From Methylotenera_A sp040079935 (lineage in GTDB: Bacteria > Pseudomonadota > Gammaproteobacteria > Burkholderiales > Methylophilaceae), in contig JBEBJI010000002.1 in NCBI GenBank assembly GCA_040079935.1, positions 1-64,000 of the forward strand: a DNA stretch of 64,000 nucleotides, given 5' to 3'. This document shows, in pieces, positions 1-8,495 of this stretch. Every line of letters begins with the position of its first letter. Position 1 is the first letter of the stretch. The notes beneath the pieces were generated by a model. That model saw only the letters and a list, made by a program, of their open reading frames with translations. It did no database searches and was not told the DNA's origin. A program made the position numbers and the translations under genes.

Positions 1-1
1 A

Positions 2-904
2 ATTTATTTGGCAGGTCAAGATATTACCAATGTGCCAGCGTATCAACGTCCAATAAACATGATGTTTCAATCGTATGCGCTTTTTCCACATTTAACGGTT
101 TGGGAGAATATTGCATTTGGCTTGAAGCGTGATGGTATGCCAAAAGACGAAATTGCAACGCGTGTTGAAGAAATGCTTTCACTGGCACAACTTAATAAGT
201 TCGCGCAGCGTAAGCCGCATCAGCTTTCTGGCGGTCAGCAACAGCGCGTTGCCTTGGCGCGTAGTTTGGCAAAACGGCCGCAACTTTTATTGCTAGACGA
301 GCCGCTTGGAGCGCTCGATAAAAAATTGCGCGAAACCACGCAATTAGAGCTGGTGAACATTATTGAAAAGGTTGGCGTGACTTGTGTGTTGGTGACACAT
401 GATCAAGAAGAGGCGATGACCATGTGTAGCCGTATAGCGGTGATGGCAGAAGGTTACTTCTTGCAAATTGGTGAACCAGATGCTATTTACGAAACACCAA
501 ATAGCCGTCAAGTAGCTGATTTTATTGGCAATGTGAATATGTTTGAAGGTGTGGTGACAGTTGATGAGCCTGATCATGTGGTTGTCAAGTGCGATGAGTG
601 TAGGTTCTATGTCGGTCATGGTATTACTGGCAATCTAGGCATGGCAGTTGGTGTGGCATTGCGCCCAGAAAAAATCATGCTATCTAAAGACAAACCAAAA
701 GGCGAATTTAACTGGACTGAAGGCGAAGTGACTGAAATTGTGTATTTTGGTGACCACACCACATATCATCTCAAAACAAGCACGGGTAGAGTGATTAAAG
801 CGCAAGAAATTAATAATACACGTGATTTAAGCTGTGGCCTCACTTGGGGCGACCATGCTTACATGCACTGGAATGATTTAGCCATGATTGTATTAACTCA
901 CTAG
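2..904 (+). CDS. potG: Polyamine ABC transporter ATP-binding protein (PotG/PotA type), 5'-truncated by the window edge
   Basis: ATPase that powers putrescine/spermidine import. The reading frame is open to the first base, so the N-terminus, including the Walker A motif, lies outside the window. Visible in order are the Q-loop (MMFQSYALFPH, from about base 59), the ABC signature LSGGQQQR (about 223-246), Walker B LLLLDEP (about 288-306), the H-loop VLVTHD (about 388), and a C-terminal TOBE-like region (from about base 540). It ends 11 bases before the first permease gene, with a GGGAGAA ribosome site between. The neighbouring permeases and putrescine-degrading enzymes point to a diamine substrate. 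PotG rather than PotA is inferred from context; a substrate-binding PotF homologue is not in the window and may lie upstream. Confidence 0.88.
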   Translation: MYLAGQDITNVPAYQRPINMMFQSYALFPHLTVWENIAFGLKRDGMPKDEIATRVEEMLSLAQLNKFAQRKPHQLSGGQQQRVALARSLAKRPQLLLLDEPLGALDKKLRETTQLELVNIIEKVGVTCVLVTHDQEEAMTMCSRIAVMAEGYFLQIGEPDAIYETPNSRQVADFIGNVNMFEGVVTVDEPDHVVVKCDECRFYVGHGITGNLGMAVGVALRPEKIMLSKDKPKGEFNWTEGEVTEIVYFGDHTTYHLKTSTGRVIKAQEINNTRDLSCGLTWGDHAYMHWNDLAMIVLTH

Positions 905-915
905 GGAGAATTGCG

Positions 916-1812
916 ATGAAAAAATTCTTCCAGAGTTTGTTTAGCGGCAATAAATTAGTCATCGGGATACCGTATGCCTGGTTTATGCTGTTAGTGGCGA
1001 TTCCATTGCTGATTGTGATGAAGATTAGCTTGTCAGAAATGGAAGCGACTTCTGTTTCCAGCATGATTAGCTGGACTGATGGATTGCCTAAATTGAAGCT
1101 TAATTTTGCAAACTATCAGTTTATTTTTACCGATGCGCTTTACGTAAAAACCTATATTTCCTCAATTAAATATGCGTTTATTACCACTATTCTTTGTCTG
1201 GCAATTGGTTATCCGTTTGCCTATTTTATGGCGCGCTCACCCAAGCATCTGCAACCGATGTTGCTCATGCTGATTATGCTGCCTTTTTGGACGTCATTTT
1301 TGCTACGTATCTACGCCTGGAAAACCCTGCTAGTGAGTAACGGCGTGATTAATAACATATTGATGAGTTTAGGTATTATCAGCGAACCCCTTGCCATGAT
1401 GAATAACTCATTTTCACTCTTAATTGGCATGGTGTACTCTTACTTGCCGTTTATGATTTTGCCTCTATATGCTAATTTATCTAAGCTAGATTTACGCTAT
1501 TTAGAAGCTGCAGCTGACCTTGGCACTAGCCCATTTAAGGCATTTTGGTTGATTACTGTACCGCTTTCAAAAGCGGGCATTATTGCAGGTTCTATGTTGG
1601 TGTTTATCCCAGCAGTGGGTGAGTTTGTGATTCCAGAATTATTGGGCGGCCCTAGCACCTTAATGATAGGTCGCGTGTTGTGGGATGAATTCTTTAGCAA
1701 TAACGACTGGCCCATGGCTGCTGCAGTGGCTGTAGTGATGATTCTACTGATTTTAGTGCCCATGGCGATTCTGAATAAAGCAGAAGCGAAGTTAGAGGAG
1801 GGTAAGTCATGA
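916..1812 (+). CDS. potH: Polyamine ABC transporter permease (PotH type)
   Basis: 298-residue inner-membrane permease of the binding-protein-dependent transport family. About six hydrophobic segments are visible, the first at residues 14-35. The cytoplasmic EAA loop that docks to the ATPase is at about residues 197-217 (EAAADLGTSPFKAF). The segment GEFVIPELLGGP after it is typical of PotB/PotH proteins. The start follows a GGGAGAA ribosome site. The stop overlaps the next gene by 4 bases (ATGA), so translation of the two permeases is probably coupled. Family assignment is firm; the exact polyamine transported is inferred from the downstream putrescine enzymes. Confidence 0.88.
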   Translation: MKKFFQSLFSGNKLVIGIPYAWFMLLVAIPLLIVMKISLSEMEATSVSSMISWTDGLPKLKLNFANYQFIFTDALYVKTYISSIKYAFITTILCLAIGYPFAYFMARSPKHLQPMLLMLIMLPFWTSFLLRIYAWKTLLVSNGVINNILMSLGIISEPLAMMNNSFSLLIGMVYSYLPFMILPLYANLSKLDLRYLEAAADLGTSPFKAFWLITVPLSKAGIIAGSMLVFIPAVGEFVIPELLGGPSTLMIGRVLWDEFFSNNDWPMAAAVAVVMILLILVPMAILNKAEAKLEEGKS

Positions 1813-2657
1813 GTCAAGCCTCCAACAATAAGATTTTCGCAAATGGGTGGATGTTAGCGGTTTATGCGTTTTTGTATTTACCTATTATTACACTTGTCGT
1901 TTTTTCGTTTAACGATTCAAAACTAGTTACCGTTTGGTCGCACGCGAGTATGCGCTGGTACAGCGCTTTGATGCAAGATAGCGATTTAATTGCAGCGGTA
2001 TTTCTGTCGCTAAAAATTGCGTTTCTTTCAGCGTTGATGTCGGTATTTTTTGGTACATTTACCGCCTTTGCGCTACATCGTTATAGCCGTTTTCGTGGGC
2101 GCACACTTCTAAACTCTATGTCTAGCACACCATTGGTGATGCCAGATGTGATTGTGGGTTTGTCACTGTTGTTGATGTTGGTTTCCATTCAGCATTGGCT
2201 TGGGTTTCCTCAGCGCGGCTTGTTTACTATTTTGCTTGGACATGCCTTGCTAGGCACAGCCTACGCGGCGGTGGTGGTAACTTCTCGCCTGCGCGAAATG
2301 GACGGCAGGCTAGATGAAGCCGCAATGGACTTAGGCGCCAAGCCATGGCAAGTGTTTACCTTAGTTACATTGCCATTGTTAGTGCCAGCCTTAGTGTCTG
2401 CATTTTTGCTTACGTTTACGCTGTCATTTGATGATGTTGTGTTGTCCTCATTCTTGTCAGGTCCTGGTTATTCCACGATGCCAATGGTGATTTTCTCGCG
2501 CGCGCGGTTAGGTTTAAATCCCACTATTAATGCGGTTGCCACGGTCACCATTGTCGTGGTGACCATCGCGGTGGTGGCCTCTAGCTTTTATACCTCGCAC
2601 ATTGAGCGCAAACGTAAGCGCGAAACGGCACTTGCCTACAGCGATGCAAATAAATAG
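1809..2657 (+). CDS. potI: Polyamine ABC transporter permease (PotI type)
   Basis: 282-residue second permease subunit that forms the membrane pore with the preceding PotH-like protein. A hydrophobic N-terminus (residues 12-32) and about five more membrane segments are visible. The EAA loop starts near residue 170 (EAAMDLGAKPWQVF), and LSFDDVVLSSFLSGPG is characteristic of PotC/PotI. It overlaps potH by 4 bases and ends 11 bases before gabD. The C-terminus is short and basic (KRKRE), as is usual for this subunit. The arrangement ATPase-permease-permease followed by catabolic genes makes one transcription unit likely. Confidence 0.87.
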   Translation: MSQASNNKIFANGWMLAVYAFLYLPIITLVVFSFNDSKLVTVWSHASMRWYSALMQDSDLIAAVFLSLKIAFLSALMSVFFGTFTAFALHRYSRFRGRTLLNSMSSTPLVMPDVIVGLSLLLMLVSIQHWLGFPQRGLFTILLGHALLGTAYAAVVVTSRLREMDGRLDEAAMDLGAKPWQVFTLVTLPLLVPALVSAFLLTFTLSFDDVVLSSFLSGPGYSTMPMVIFSRARLGLNPTINAVATVTIVVVTIAVVASSFYTSHIERKRKRETALAYSDANK

Positions 2658-2668
2658 TAGAAACCTTT

Positions 2669-4144
2669 ATGAACACAACAATTGTTCCTTTGGAACTGAA
2701 ACATGCAGCATTACTGAAACAAAACAGCACCTGGCTGGCAGGCGCATGGATAGCCGCTGACAGCGGTGATTCGATTACGGTTATCAATCCTGCTAATGGC
2801 AATGTAATTGCGCATGTGCCGCGAATGGGTAAGGCAGAAACTGAACGTGCGGTTTTAGCCGCAGAGAAAGCACAAAAATCGTGGAAAAATCTCACCGCAG
2901 CAGCGCGTGCAGCAATTTTAAAGCGCTGGTTCGATTTAGTTAAATTACATGCGGATGACTTGGCGCTTATTTTAACGAGCGAGCAAGGAAAACCGCTGGC
3001 TGAGGCCAAAGGTGAAGTGAATTACGGCGCGAGTTTTATCGAGTGGTTCGCCGAAGAAGCTAAACGCGTTTATGGTGAAACGATTCCAAGCCCTGCGAAT
3101 GACCGCCGTTTATTGGTGATTAAGCAACCAATAGGCGTCACGGTAGCAATTACACCTTGGAATTTCCCTGTGGCGATGATAACCCGAAAAGCCGCACCAG
3201 CATTGGCAGCTGGCTGCACGATGATTATCAAGCCAGCCGAGCAAACGCCCCTGTCTGCGATTGCTTTAGCCGTGTTGGCAGAAGAAGCTGGCGTGCCAGC
3301 GGGAGTGTTACAAGTCATTACTGGCAAATCGCGCGAAATTGGCGCGGTGATGTGCGAAAGTCCTGTCGTCAGCAAACTTTCATTCACAGGTTCTACCGAA
3401 GTTGGGCGCATTCTGATGGCGCAATGTGCGCCTACCATTAAAAAGTTATCGCTGGAACTCGGCGGCAACGCGCCGTTTATAGTGTTTGATGATGCCGATT
3501 TAGACGCTGCGGTGGAAGGTGCGATGATTAGTAAATTCCGCAATGCGGGTCAAACTTGTGTATGCGCCAACAGGTTATTTGTGCAAGATGGCGTGTTTGA
3601 TGCATTTGCTAAAAAATTAGCCGCAAAAGTCGCTGTGCTAAAAGTGGGCAATGGCACTGCGGATGGCACAACGCAAGGACCATTAATTGATATGGCGGCA
3701 ATTGAAAAAACAGAAAGTCATATTAAAGATGCGATAGCCAAAGGCGCAAAATTGTTACAAGGTGGCAAACGCCATGCGCTAGGTGGAACATTCTTCGAGC
3801 CAACTGTGTTAGCCGATGTAACTGCAGATGCACTAATTTTTAAGGAAGAAACTTTTGGGCCAGTTGCGCCATTGTTCCGCTTTAAAACCGATGATGAAGT
3901 GATTGCAATGGCGAATAATACAGAATTTGGCCTCGCTTCTTACTTTTATAGCCGCGATATTGGCCGCGTCTGGAAAGTCGCTGAGGCGCTTGAATATGGC
4001 ATGGTGGGCGTGAATACTGGTATGATCTCTAACGAAGTCGCGCCGTTCGGTGGTATTAAGCAATCGGGACTCGGTCGCGAAGGTTCGCATCATGGCATCG
4101 ATGAATACCTCGAAATTAAATACATTGCCATGGCAGGATTGTAA
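2669..4144 (+). CDS. gabD: Succinate-semialdehyde dehydrogenase (NAD(P)+)
   Basis: 491-residue aldehyde dehydrogenase of the GabD branch. It oxidises succinate semialdehyde to succinate, the last step of putrescine/GABA breakdown, in the cytoplasm. The catalytic cysteine is C297 in GQTCVCAN and the general-base glutamate is E263 in LELGGNAP. The cofactor-fold sequence ITPWNFP lies near residue 165 and the C-terminal PFGGIKQSGLGREG is typical. A second cysteine two residues after the catalytic one (C299) is a feature of GabD proteins and can form a redox disulfide. The stop overlaps the start of puuC by one base (TAATG), showing an operon. Length equals the family norm. Confidence 0.9.
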   Translation: MNTTIVPLELKHAALLKQNSTWLAGAWIAADSGDSITVINPANGNVIAHVPRMGKAETERAVLAAEKAQKSWKNLTAAARAAILKRWFDLVKLHADDLALILTSEQGKPLAEAKGEVNYGASFIEWFAEEAKRVYGETIPSPANDRRLLVIKQPIGVTVAITPWNFPVAMITRKAAPALAAGCTMIIKPAEQTPLSAIALAVLAEEAGVPAGVLQVITGKSREIGAVMCESPVVSKLSFTGSTEVGRILMAQCAPTIKKLSLELGGNAPFIVFDDADLDAAVEGAMISKFRNAGQTCVCANRLFVQDGVFDAFAKKLAAKVAVLKVGNGTADGTTQGPLIDMAAIEKTESHIKDAIAKGAKLLQGGKRHALGGTFFEPTVLADVTADALIFKEETFGPVAPLFRFKTDDEVIAMANNTEFGLASYFYSRDIGRVWKVAEALEYGMVGVNTGMISNEVAPFGGIKQSGLGREGSHHGIDEYLEIKYIAMAGL

Positions 4145-5640
4145 TGGACACTAAGGTAAGCATTGACTGGCATGCCCGCGCTAAAACCTTAAAAATAGAC
4201 GGCCGTGCATTCATTGGTGGAGTTCGTATGCCTGCAGCAGGCGGTCAAACCTTTGAATGCTTTTCCCCAGTAGACAATCGAAAATTGACCGATGTGGCGA
4301 GCTGTCAAGCAGTGGATGTCAATTTGGCTGTTGCATGCGCACGTACCGCGTTTAACGATCGTCGTTGGGCAGGTTTGTCACCCAAAGAACGCAAGCAAAC
4401 CATGATTCGTTTTGCAGATTTAATTCTTGCTAATCGCGAAGAATTAGCCTTGTTGGAAACGTTAGACATGGGTAAGCCAATTACCGCTAGTCTTAATGTG
4501 GACGTGGCTTCTGCAGCTAATACAATTCGTTGGTTTGGCGAGGCGATTGATAAAGTTTATGACGAAATTGCGCCTACCGCAGATAACACGCTGGCGATGA
4601 TAACGCGCGAGCCAATTGGCGTTGTTGGTGCAATTGTGCCGTGGAATTACCCAATCGCCATGGCGGCATGGAAGATTGCGCCAGCATTGGCTGCTGGTAA
4701 TAGTGTGGTACTAAAACCATCGGAAAAATCGCCACTCACTGCCTTGAAACTAGGTGACTTGGCATTGCAAGCAGGCATACCTGCTGGTGTGTTGAATGTG
4801 ATTCCTGGCTTTGGCGCAGAGGCAGGCTCACCGCTAGCTCTACACATGGATGTCGATTGCATTGCATTTACAGGCTCCACTGGCGTGGGCAAAAAAATAC
4901 AGGTAATGGCAGGGCAGAGCAATCTTAAGCGCGCTTGGTGCGAGCTGGGTGGCAAGTCTCCCAATATAGTATTTGCCGATTGCCAAGATCTTGATAAAGC
5001 TGCAGCGGCGAGCGCAGGCTCCATTTTTTACAATCAAGGCGAGAGCTGCAACGCGCCTTCGCGCTTATTGGTCGAACGTTCGATTAAAGATGAATTTGTT
5101 AAGAAAGTGTTGGCTGAGCTTAAAAATTATCAGCCTGGTAATCCGCTGGATGCAAACACGACCATGGGCGCGCTGGTAGATTGCGGGCAGATGGAAACCG
5201 TGCTGAAATATATCGAAAGCGGCAAAGCGGAAGGCGCTTCCCTATTGGCTGGTGGAGCACGTGTGCGGATTGAAACGGGCGGATTTTATGTCAGCCCAAC
5301 CGTGTTTGATAACGTAACAAATGACATGACGATTGCGGCGGAAGAAATTTTTGGGCCAGTACTTTCGATCATCACTTTTGATACGCAAGAAGAAGCCATC
5401 AGAATTGCTAACGACACGCCTTATGGCCTAGCTGCAGCAGTATGGACGCGCGACCTCTCGCGTGCGCACTTAGTCGCCAAGGCTTTGCGTGCGGGCACAG
5501 TACATGTGAATAGTTATGACGAAGACGATATTACTGTGCCATTTGGGGGCTTTAAACAGAGCGGTAATGGGCGCGATAAATCACTGCATGCACTAGAAAA
5601 ATATACCGAACTAAAGACTACTTGGATTCGGTTGAATTAA
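4144..5640 (+). CDS. puuC: Gamma-glutamyl-gamma-aminobutyraldehyde dehydrogenase
   Basis: 498-residue aldehyde dehydrogenase, a paralogue of the preceding gene. In E. coli PuuC oxidises gamma-glutamyl-gamma-aminobutyraldehyde in the glutamylated putrescine route. The catalytic cysteine is C302 (GESCNAPS) and the base is E267 (CELGGKSP). The C-terminal GNGRDKSLHALEKYTELKTT closely matches my recollection of E. coli PuuC, which separates it from generic aldehyde dehydrogenases. Start and previous stop share one base. Nine bases separate it from gabT. Direct aminobutyraldehyde oxidation is the main alternative activity. Confidence 0.85.
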   Translation: MDTKVSIDWHARAKTLKIDGRAFIGGVRMPAAGGQTFECFSPVDNRKLTDVASCQAVDVNLAVACARTAFNDRRWAGLSPKERKQTMIRFADLILANREELALLETLDMGKPITASLNVDVASAANTIRWFGEAIDKVYDEIAPTADNTLAMITREPIGVVGAIVPWNYPIAMAAWKIAPALAAGNSVVLKPSEKSPLTALKLGDLALQAGIPAGVLNVIPGFGAEAGSPLALHMDVDCIAFTGSTGVGKKIQVMAGQSNLKRAWCELGGKSPNIVFADCQDLDKAAAASAGSIFYNQGESCNAPSRLLVERSIKDEFVKKVLAELKNYQPGNPLDANTTMGALVDCGQMETVLKYIESGKAEGASLLAGGARVRIETGGFYVSPTVFDNVTNDMTIAAEEIFGPVLSIITFDTQEEAIRIANDTPYGLAAAVWTRDLSRAHLVAKALRAGTVHVNSYDEDDITVPFGGFKQSGNGRDKSLHALEKYTELKTTWIRLN

Positions 5641-5649
5641 GGACTAATC

Positions 5650-6942
5650 ATGAATACTGTGACCGATAAATTAAACTCTAATCAAGACCTGCACAATCGC
5701 CGCCTCGCTGCTACGCCGCGTGGTATAGGCGTGATGGCAAATTTCTTTATTGATAAAGCATTAAATTCTGAAGTGTGGGACGTGGAAGGCCGCAGATATA
5801 TTGACTTTGCGGGCGGCATTTCGGTGCTGAATACTGGCCATCGCCACCCAAAAGTGATGGCTGCCATTGAGGCGCAATTGCAAAAATTTACGCACACTTG
5901 CTACCAAGTGTTGCCGTATGAAAGTTATGTGCGGCTGGCGGAGCGCATTAATGCACTTACGCCAGGCAAACATGCCAAAAAAACTTGTTTCTTTTCTAGC
6001 GGCGCAGAAGCAGTTGAAAACGCCATTAAGATTGCCCGCGCATCGACAGGCCGCCCAGGTATTATTGCGTTTTCGGGCGCGTTTCACGGACGCACCATGA
6101 TGGGCTGCGCGCTGACTGGAAAAGTAGTGCCTTACAAAGTCGGCTTTGGGCCGTTTCCTGCCGAGATTTATCACATCCCATTTCCCATGGATGTGCACGG
6201 CATTAGTACGCAAGATTCAATCGACGCGCTACACACATTATTTAAGGCTGACATAGACCCCAAGCGGGTTGCAGCGATTATTTTAGAACCAGTGCAAGGC
6301 GAAGGCGGCTTTTATGCCACACCACCAGAACTGATGCGCGCGTTGCGAAAAGAATGCGATGAACACGGTATTTTGCTGATTTATGACGAAGTGCAAACGG
6401 GCTTTGGACGCACAGGCAAAATGTTCGCGGCCGAACATTATGACGTGATTCCCGATATCATGACGCTGGCGAAAAGCATGGCTGGTGGCACAACGTTATC
6501 AGCCGTCACAGGCAAGGCGGAAGTGATGGACGGTCCCGCGCCGGGCGGTTTGGGAGGTACATATGCGGGCAATCCGCTGGCAATCGCCGCGGCGCATGCG
6601 GTGATTGATGTAATGGAAGAAGAAAAACTGGTGGAACGAGCGAATATTTTAGGCGAAAAACTTAAAAAAAGGTTGAAAGCCGCGCAAACCAAAACGCCTG
6701 CACTTAAGGAAGTGCGCGGTTTGGGCTCGATGATCGCCGCAGAATTTTTTGACCCAAAAACGGGTGAACCTTCGCCCGATGCTATGAAGCGCGTGCAGGC
6801 GGCGGCACTAGAAAGCGGCTTGATTTTGCTTAGCTGTGGCGTGTATGTGAATACGATTCGCTTTATGTATCCGCTTACCGTTCAGGACAAGGTGTTTGGT
6901 GAAGCGTTGGATATTCTTGACCGTGCTTTAACGAAGGCTTAG
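5650..6942 (+). CDS. gabT: 4-aminobutyrate aminotransferase (GabT/PuuE)
   Basis: 430-residue class III PLP aminotransferase. It transfers the amino group of GABA to 2-oxoglutarate, giving succinate semialdehyde for GabD. The PLP lysine is K275 in TLAKSMAGG. SGAEAVENAIKIARA binds the cofactor phosphate region, and IYDEVQTGFGRTGK carries the cofactor-ring aspartate. The segments DFAGGISVLNTGH and GLGGTYAGNP are strongly GabT/PuuE-like rather than ornithine- or putrescine-aminotransferase-like. It lies 9 bases after puuC and 2 bases before the glutamine-synthetase-like gene, inside the same operon. GabT and PuuE are isofunctional, so the symbol is by reaction. Confidence 0.88.
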   Translation: MNTVTDKLNSNQDLHNRRLAATPRGIGVMANFFIDKALNSEVWDVEGRRYIDFAGGISVLNTGHRHPKVMAAIEAQLQKFTHTCYQVLPYESYVRLAERINALTPGKHAKKTCFFSSGAEAVENAIKIARASTGRPGIIAFSGAFHGRTMMGCALTGKVVPYKVGFGPFPAEIYHIPFPMDVHGISTQDSIDALHTLFKADIDPKRVAAIILEPVQGEGGFYATPPELMRALRKECDEHGILLIYDEVQTGFGRTGKMFAAEHYDVIPDIMTLAKSMAGGTTLSAVTGKAEVMDGPAPGGLGGTYAGNPLAIAAAHAVIDVMEEEKLVERANILGEKLKKRLKAAQTKTPALKEVRGLGSMIAAEFFDPKTGEPSPDAMKRVQAAALESGLILLSCGVYVNTIRFMYPLTVQDKVFGEALDILDRALTKA

Positions 6943-6944
6943 AT

Positions 6945-8300
6945 ATGGATGATGCAGCAAAACAAATTAGCGTGATAGAGGCCGCCAAAGCCAAGCTGGC
7001 GGCGGCTGGGGTGCATACCATCATCGCACAATTTGTGGATATTTTCGGCGCGGCCAAAGGGAAATACATTCCGCTTGCCCATTTGGACGACATTTTAGGG
7101 GCAGGCGCTGGCTTTGCAGGCCCGTCGATTTGGGGAACAGGACTTCCTAGAACTGGTGCGCGCGCTGAGTTTTATGGTCAAGGCGATTTAAGTACGCTAC
7201 AAGCACTACCCTGGATGCCAGGCTACGCGCGAATTGTGTGCAATGGTGTAGTCGATGGCAAAGCATTTGACGGTTGCTCGCGTCGATTATTACTTAAGCA
7301 AATTGCACGTTTACAAGCGCGTGGTTGGACGTTAAATGTGGGTATTGAGCCCGAATTTTTTCTTTTGAGTAAAGATGAAAACGGTCGCCCGATTTCTTGT
7401 GGCAAAGACGACCAAGATAAACCTTCGTACGATTTGCAAGCTTTAGCCAGAGTCCGCGACGTGTTGCGCCGTATGGAAACCGGCTTAACAGCATGTGGTT
7501 TCGATGTGTTTCAAATCGACCACGAAGATGCCAGCGGGCAATATGAACTGAATTACCATTACAGCGATGCGCTAAAAGCCGCTGACCGTTTTATTTTGTT
7601 CAAAATGGCTGCGGCGCACATTGCCGAAGAAGCGGGTTTAACTTTTTCGCTGATGCCAAAACCGTTTGCAGACCGCCCTGGTAGCGGCTTGCATTTGCAT
7701 TTGTCGCTCACAGACGCGAGTGGAAATGCAGTGATGATGGATAAAGCAGATTCGCACGGATTATCAAAAATAGGTCGCGAATGTATCGCTGGCTTGCTCG
7801 CCCACAGTCCAGCGCTATCAGCATTTCACGCGCCATCGGTTAATTCGTATAAACGTTTGGTCATTGGACGTTCGCTCTCTGGTACTACTTGGGCGCCCGC
7901 GCACATTGGCTGGGGCTACAACAATCGCACCACGGTTTTACGCGCGGTTGCTGGTCGCATGGAGTTTCGCTTAACTGACGGATCAAGCAATATCTACGCG
8001 GCTTTGGCCTCGACTATTGCTGCCATGTTGGACGGCGTCGAGCAAAATATGGCGCCGCCAGTGCCGATTGATGAAGATATTTACGAATGGGATGACGCAC
8101 AATTTAAGCGTCATCGCGTAAAAACGCTGCCGCAAACTTTGGGCGAAGCGCTCGCGGCATTATCGGCAGATACATCATTGAATAAGGCGCTGGGCGAAGG
8201 TTTCGTAGCGGAATATTTAGCAACCAAAACGCCAGAGTGGATTGATTATTGCCGCTCAGTCAGCGATTGGGAATACAATCGTTATTTAACTTGGCCTTAA
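6945..8300 (+). CDS. Glutamine-synthetase-family gamma-glutamyl-amine ligase (PuuA/GlnT/GmaS-like)
   Basis: 451-residue glutamine-synthetase fold enzyme. Members like this join glutamate to an amine with ATP: putrescine in PuuA, methylamine in GmaS, ammonia in GlnT. GAGAGFAG near residue 49 and ALPWMPGYARIV resemble the GlnT/GmaS branch. Catalytic-core motifs are IEPEFFLL (about residue 128), PKPFADRPGSGLHLHLSL (metal and glutamate binding, about 240-257) and NNRTTVLR (ATP/phosphate side, about 325). Its place after potGHI-gabD-puuC-gabT favours gamma-glutamylputrescine synthetase. In a methylotroph, gamma-glutamylmethylamide synthetase remains possible. Neither a PuuB oxidase nor a PuuD hydrolase is in view; both could lie upstream. 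It is the last gene of the operon, and a palindromic repeat follows at 8315. Confidence 0.75.
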   Translation: MDDAAKQISVIEAAKAKLAAAGVHTIIAQFVDIFGAAKGKYIPLAHLDDILGAGAGFAGPSIWGTGLPRTGARAEFYGQGDLSTLQALPWMPGYARIVCNGVVDGKAFDGCSRRLLLKQIARLQARGWTLNVGIEPEFFLLSKDENGRPISCGKDDQDKPSYDLQALARVRDVLRRMETGLTACGFDVFQIDHEDASGQYELNYHYSDALKAADRFILFKMAAAHIAEEAGLTFSLMPKPFADRPGSGLHLHLSLTDASGNAVMMDKADSHGLSKIGRECIAGLLAHSPALSAFHAPSVNSYKRLVIGRSLSGTTWAPAHIGWGYNNRTTVLRAVAGRMEFRLTDGSSNIYAALASTIAAMLDGVEQNMAPPVPIDEDIYEWDDAQFKRHRVKTLPQTLGEALAALSADTSLNKALGEGFVAEYLATKTPEWIDYCRSVSDWEYNRYLTWP

Positions 8301-8314
8301 AAATAAAATAAAAA

Positions 8315-8358
8315 CACTGCCCTGTAACCCGCATGGATACTGCCTCTCAGGGCATGTG
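8315..8358. repeat. Dispersed palindromic repeat, copy 1
   Basis: Imperfect inverted repeat with arms CACTGCCCTG and CAGGGCATGTG around a centre containing GCATGGATA. It shares arms and centre with copies near 18284, 43057, 46543, 52337, 56860 and 58641. It lies 14 bases after the glutamine-synthetase-like gene and is followed by TTTTAAT, so it may end the polyamine operon transcript. The rest of the 195-base gap up to 8495 is AT-rich; I see no clear gene there. Confidence 0.8.
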
Positions 8359-8495
8359 TTTTAATGCTAAATTCACTATAAAATTCTAGTTACAGCGTAA
8401 TTCTGTAGTAATTTGTATGAAAAGTTGTATAACACCTTAATATTAAATGTAATTTTACTATTCGCTGCCTGTCATAGTGAGTTAAAATAACGCCT

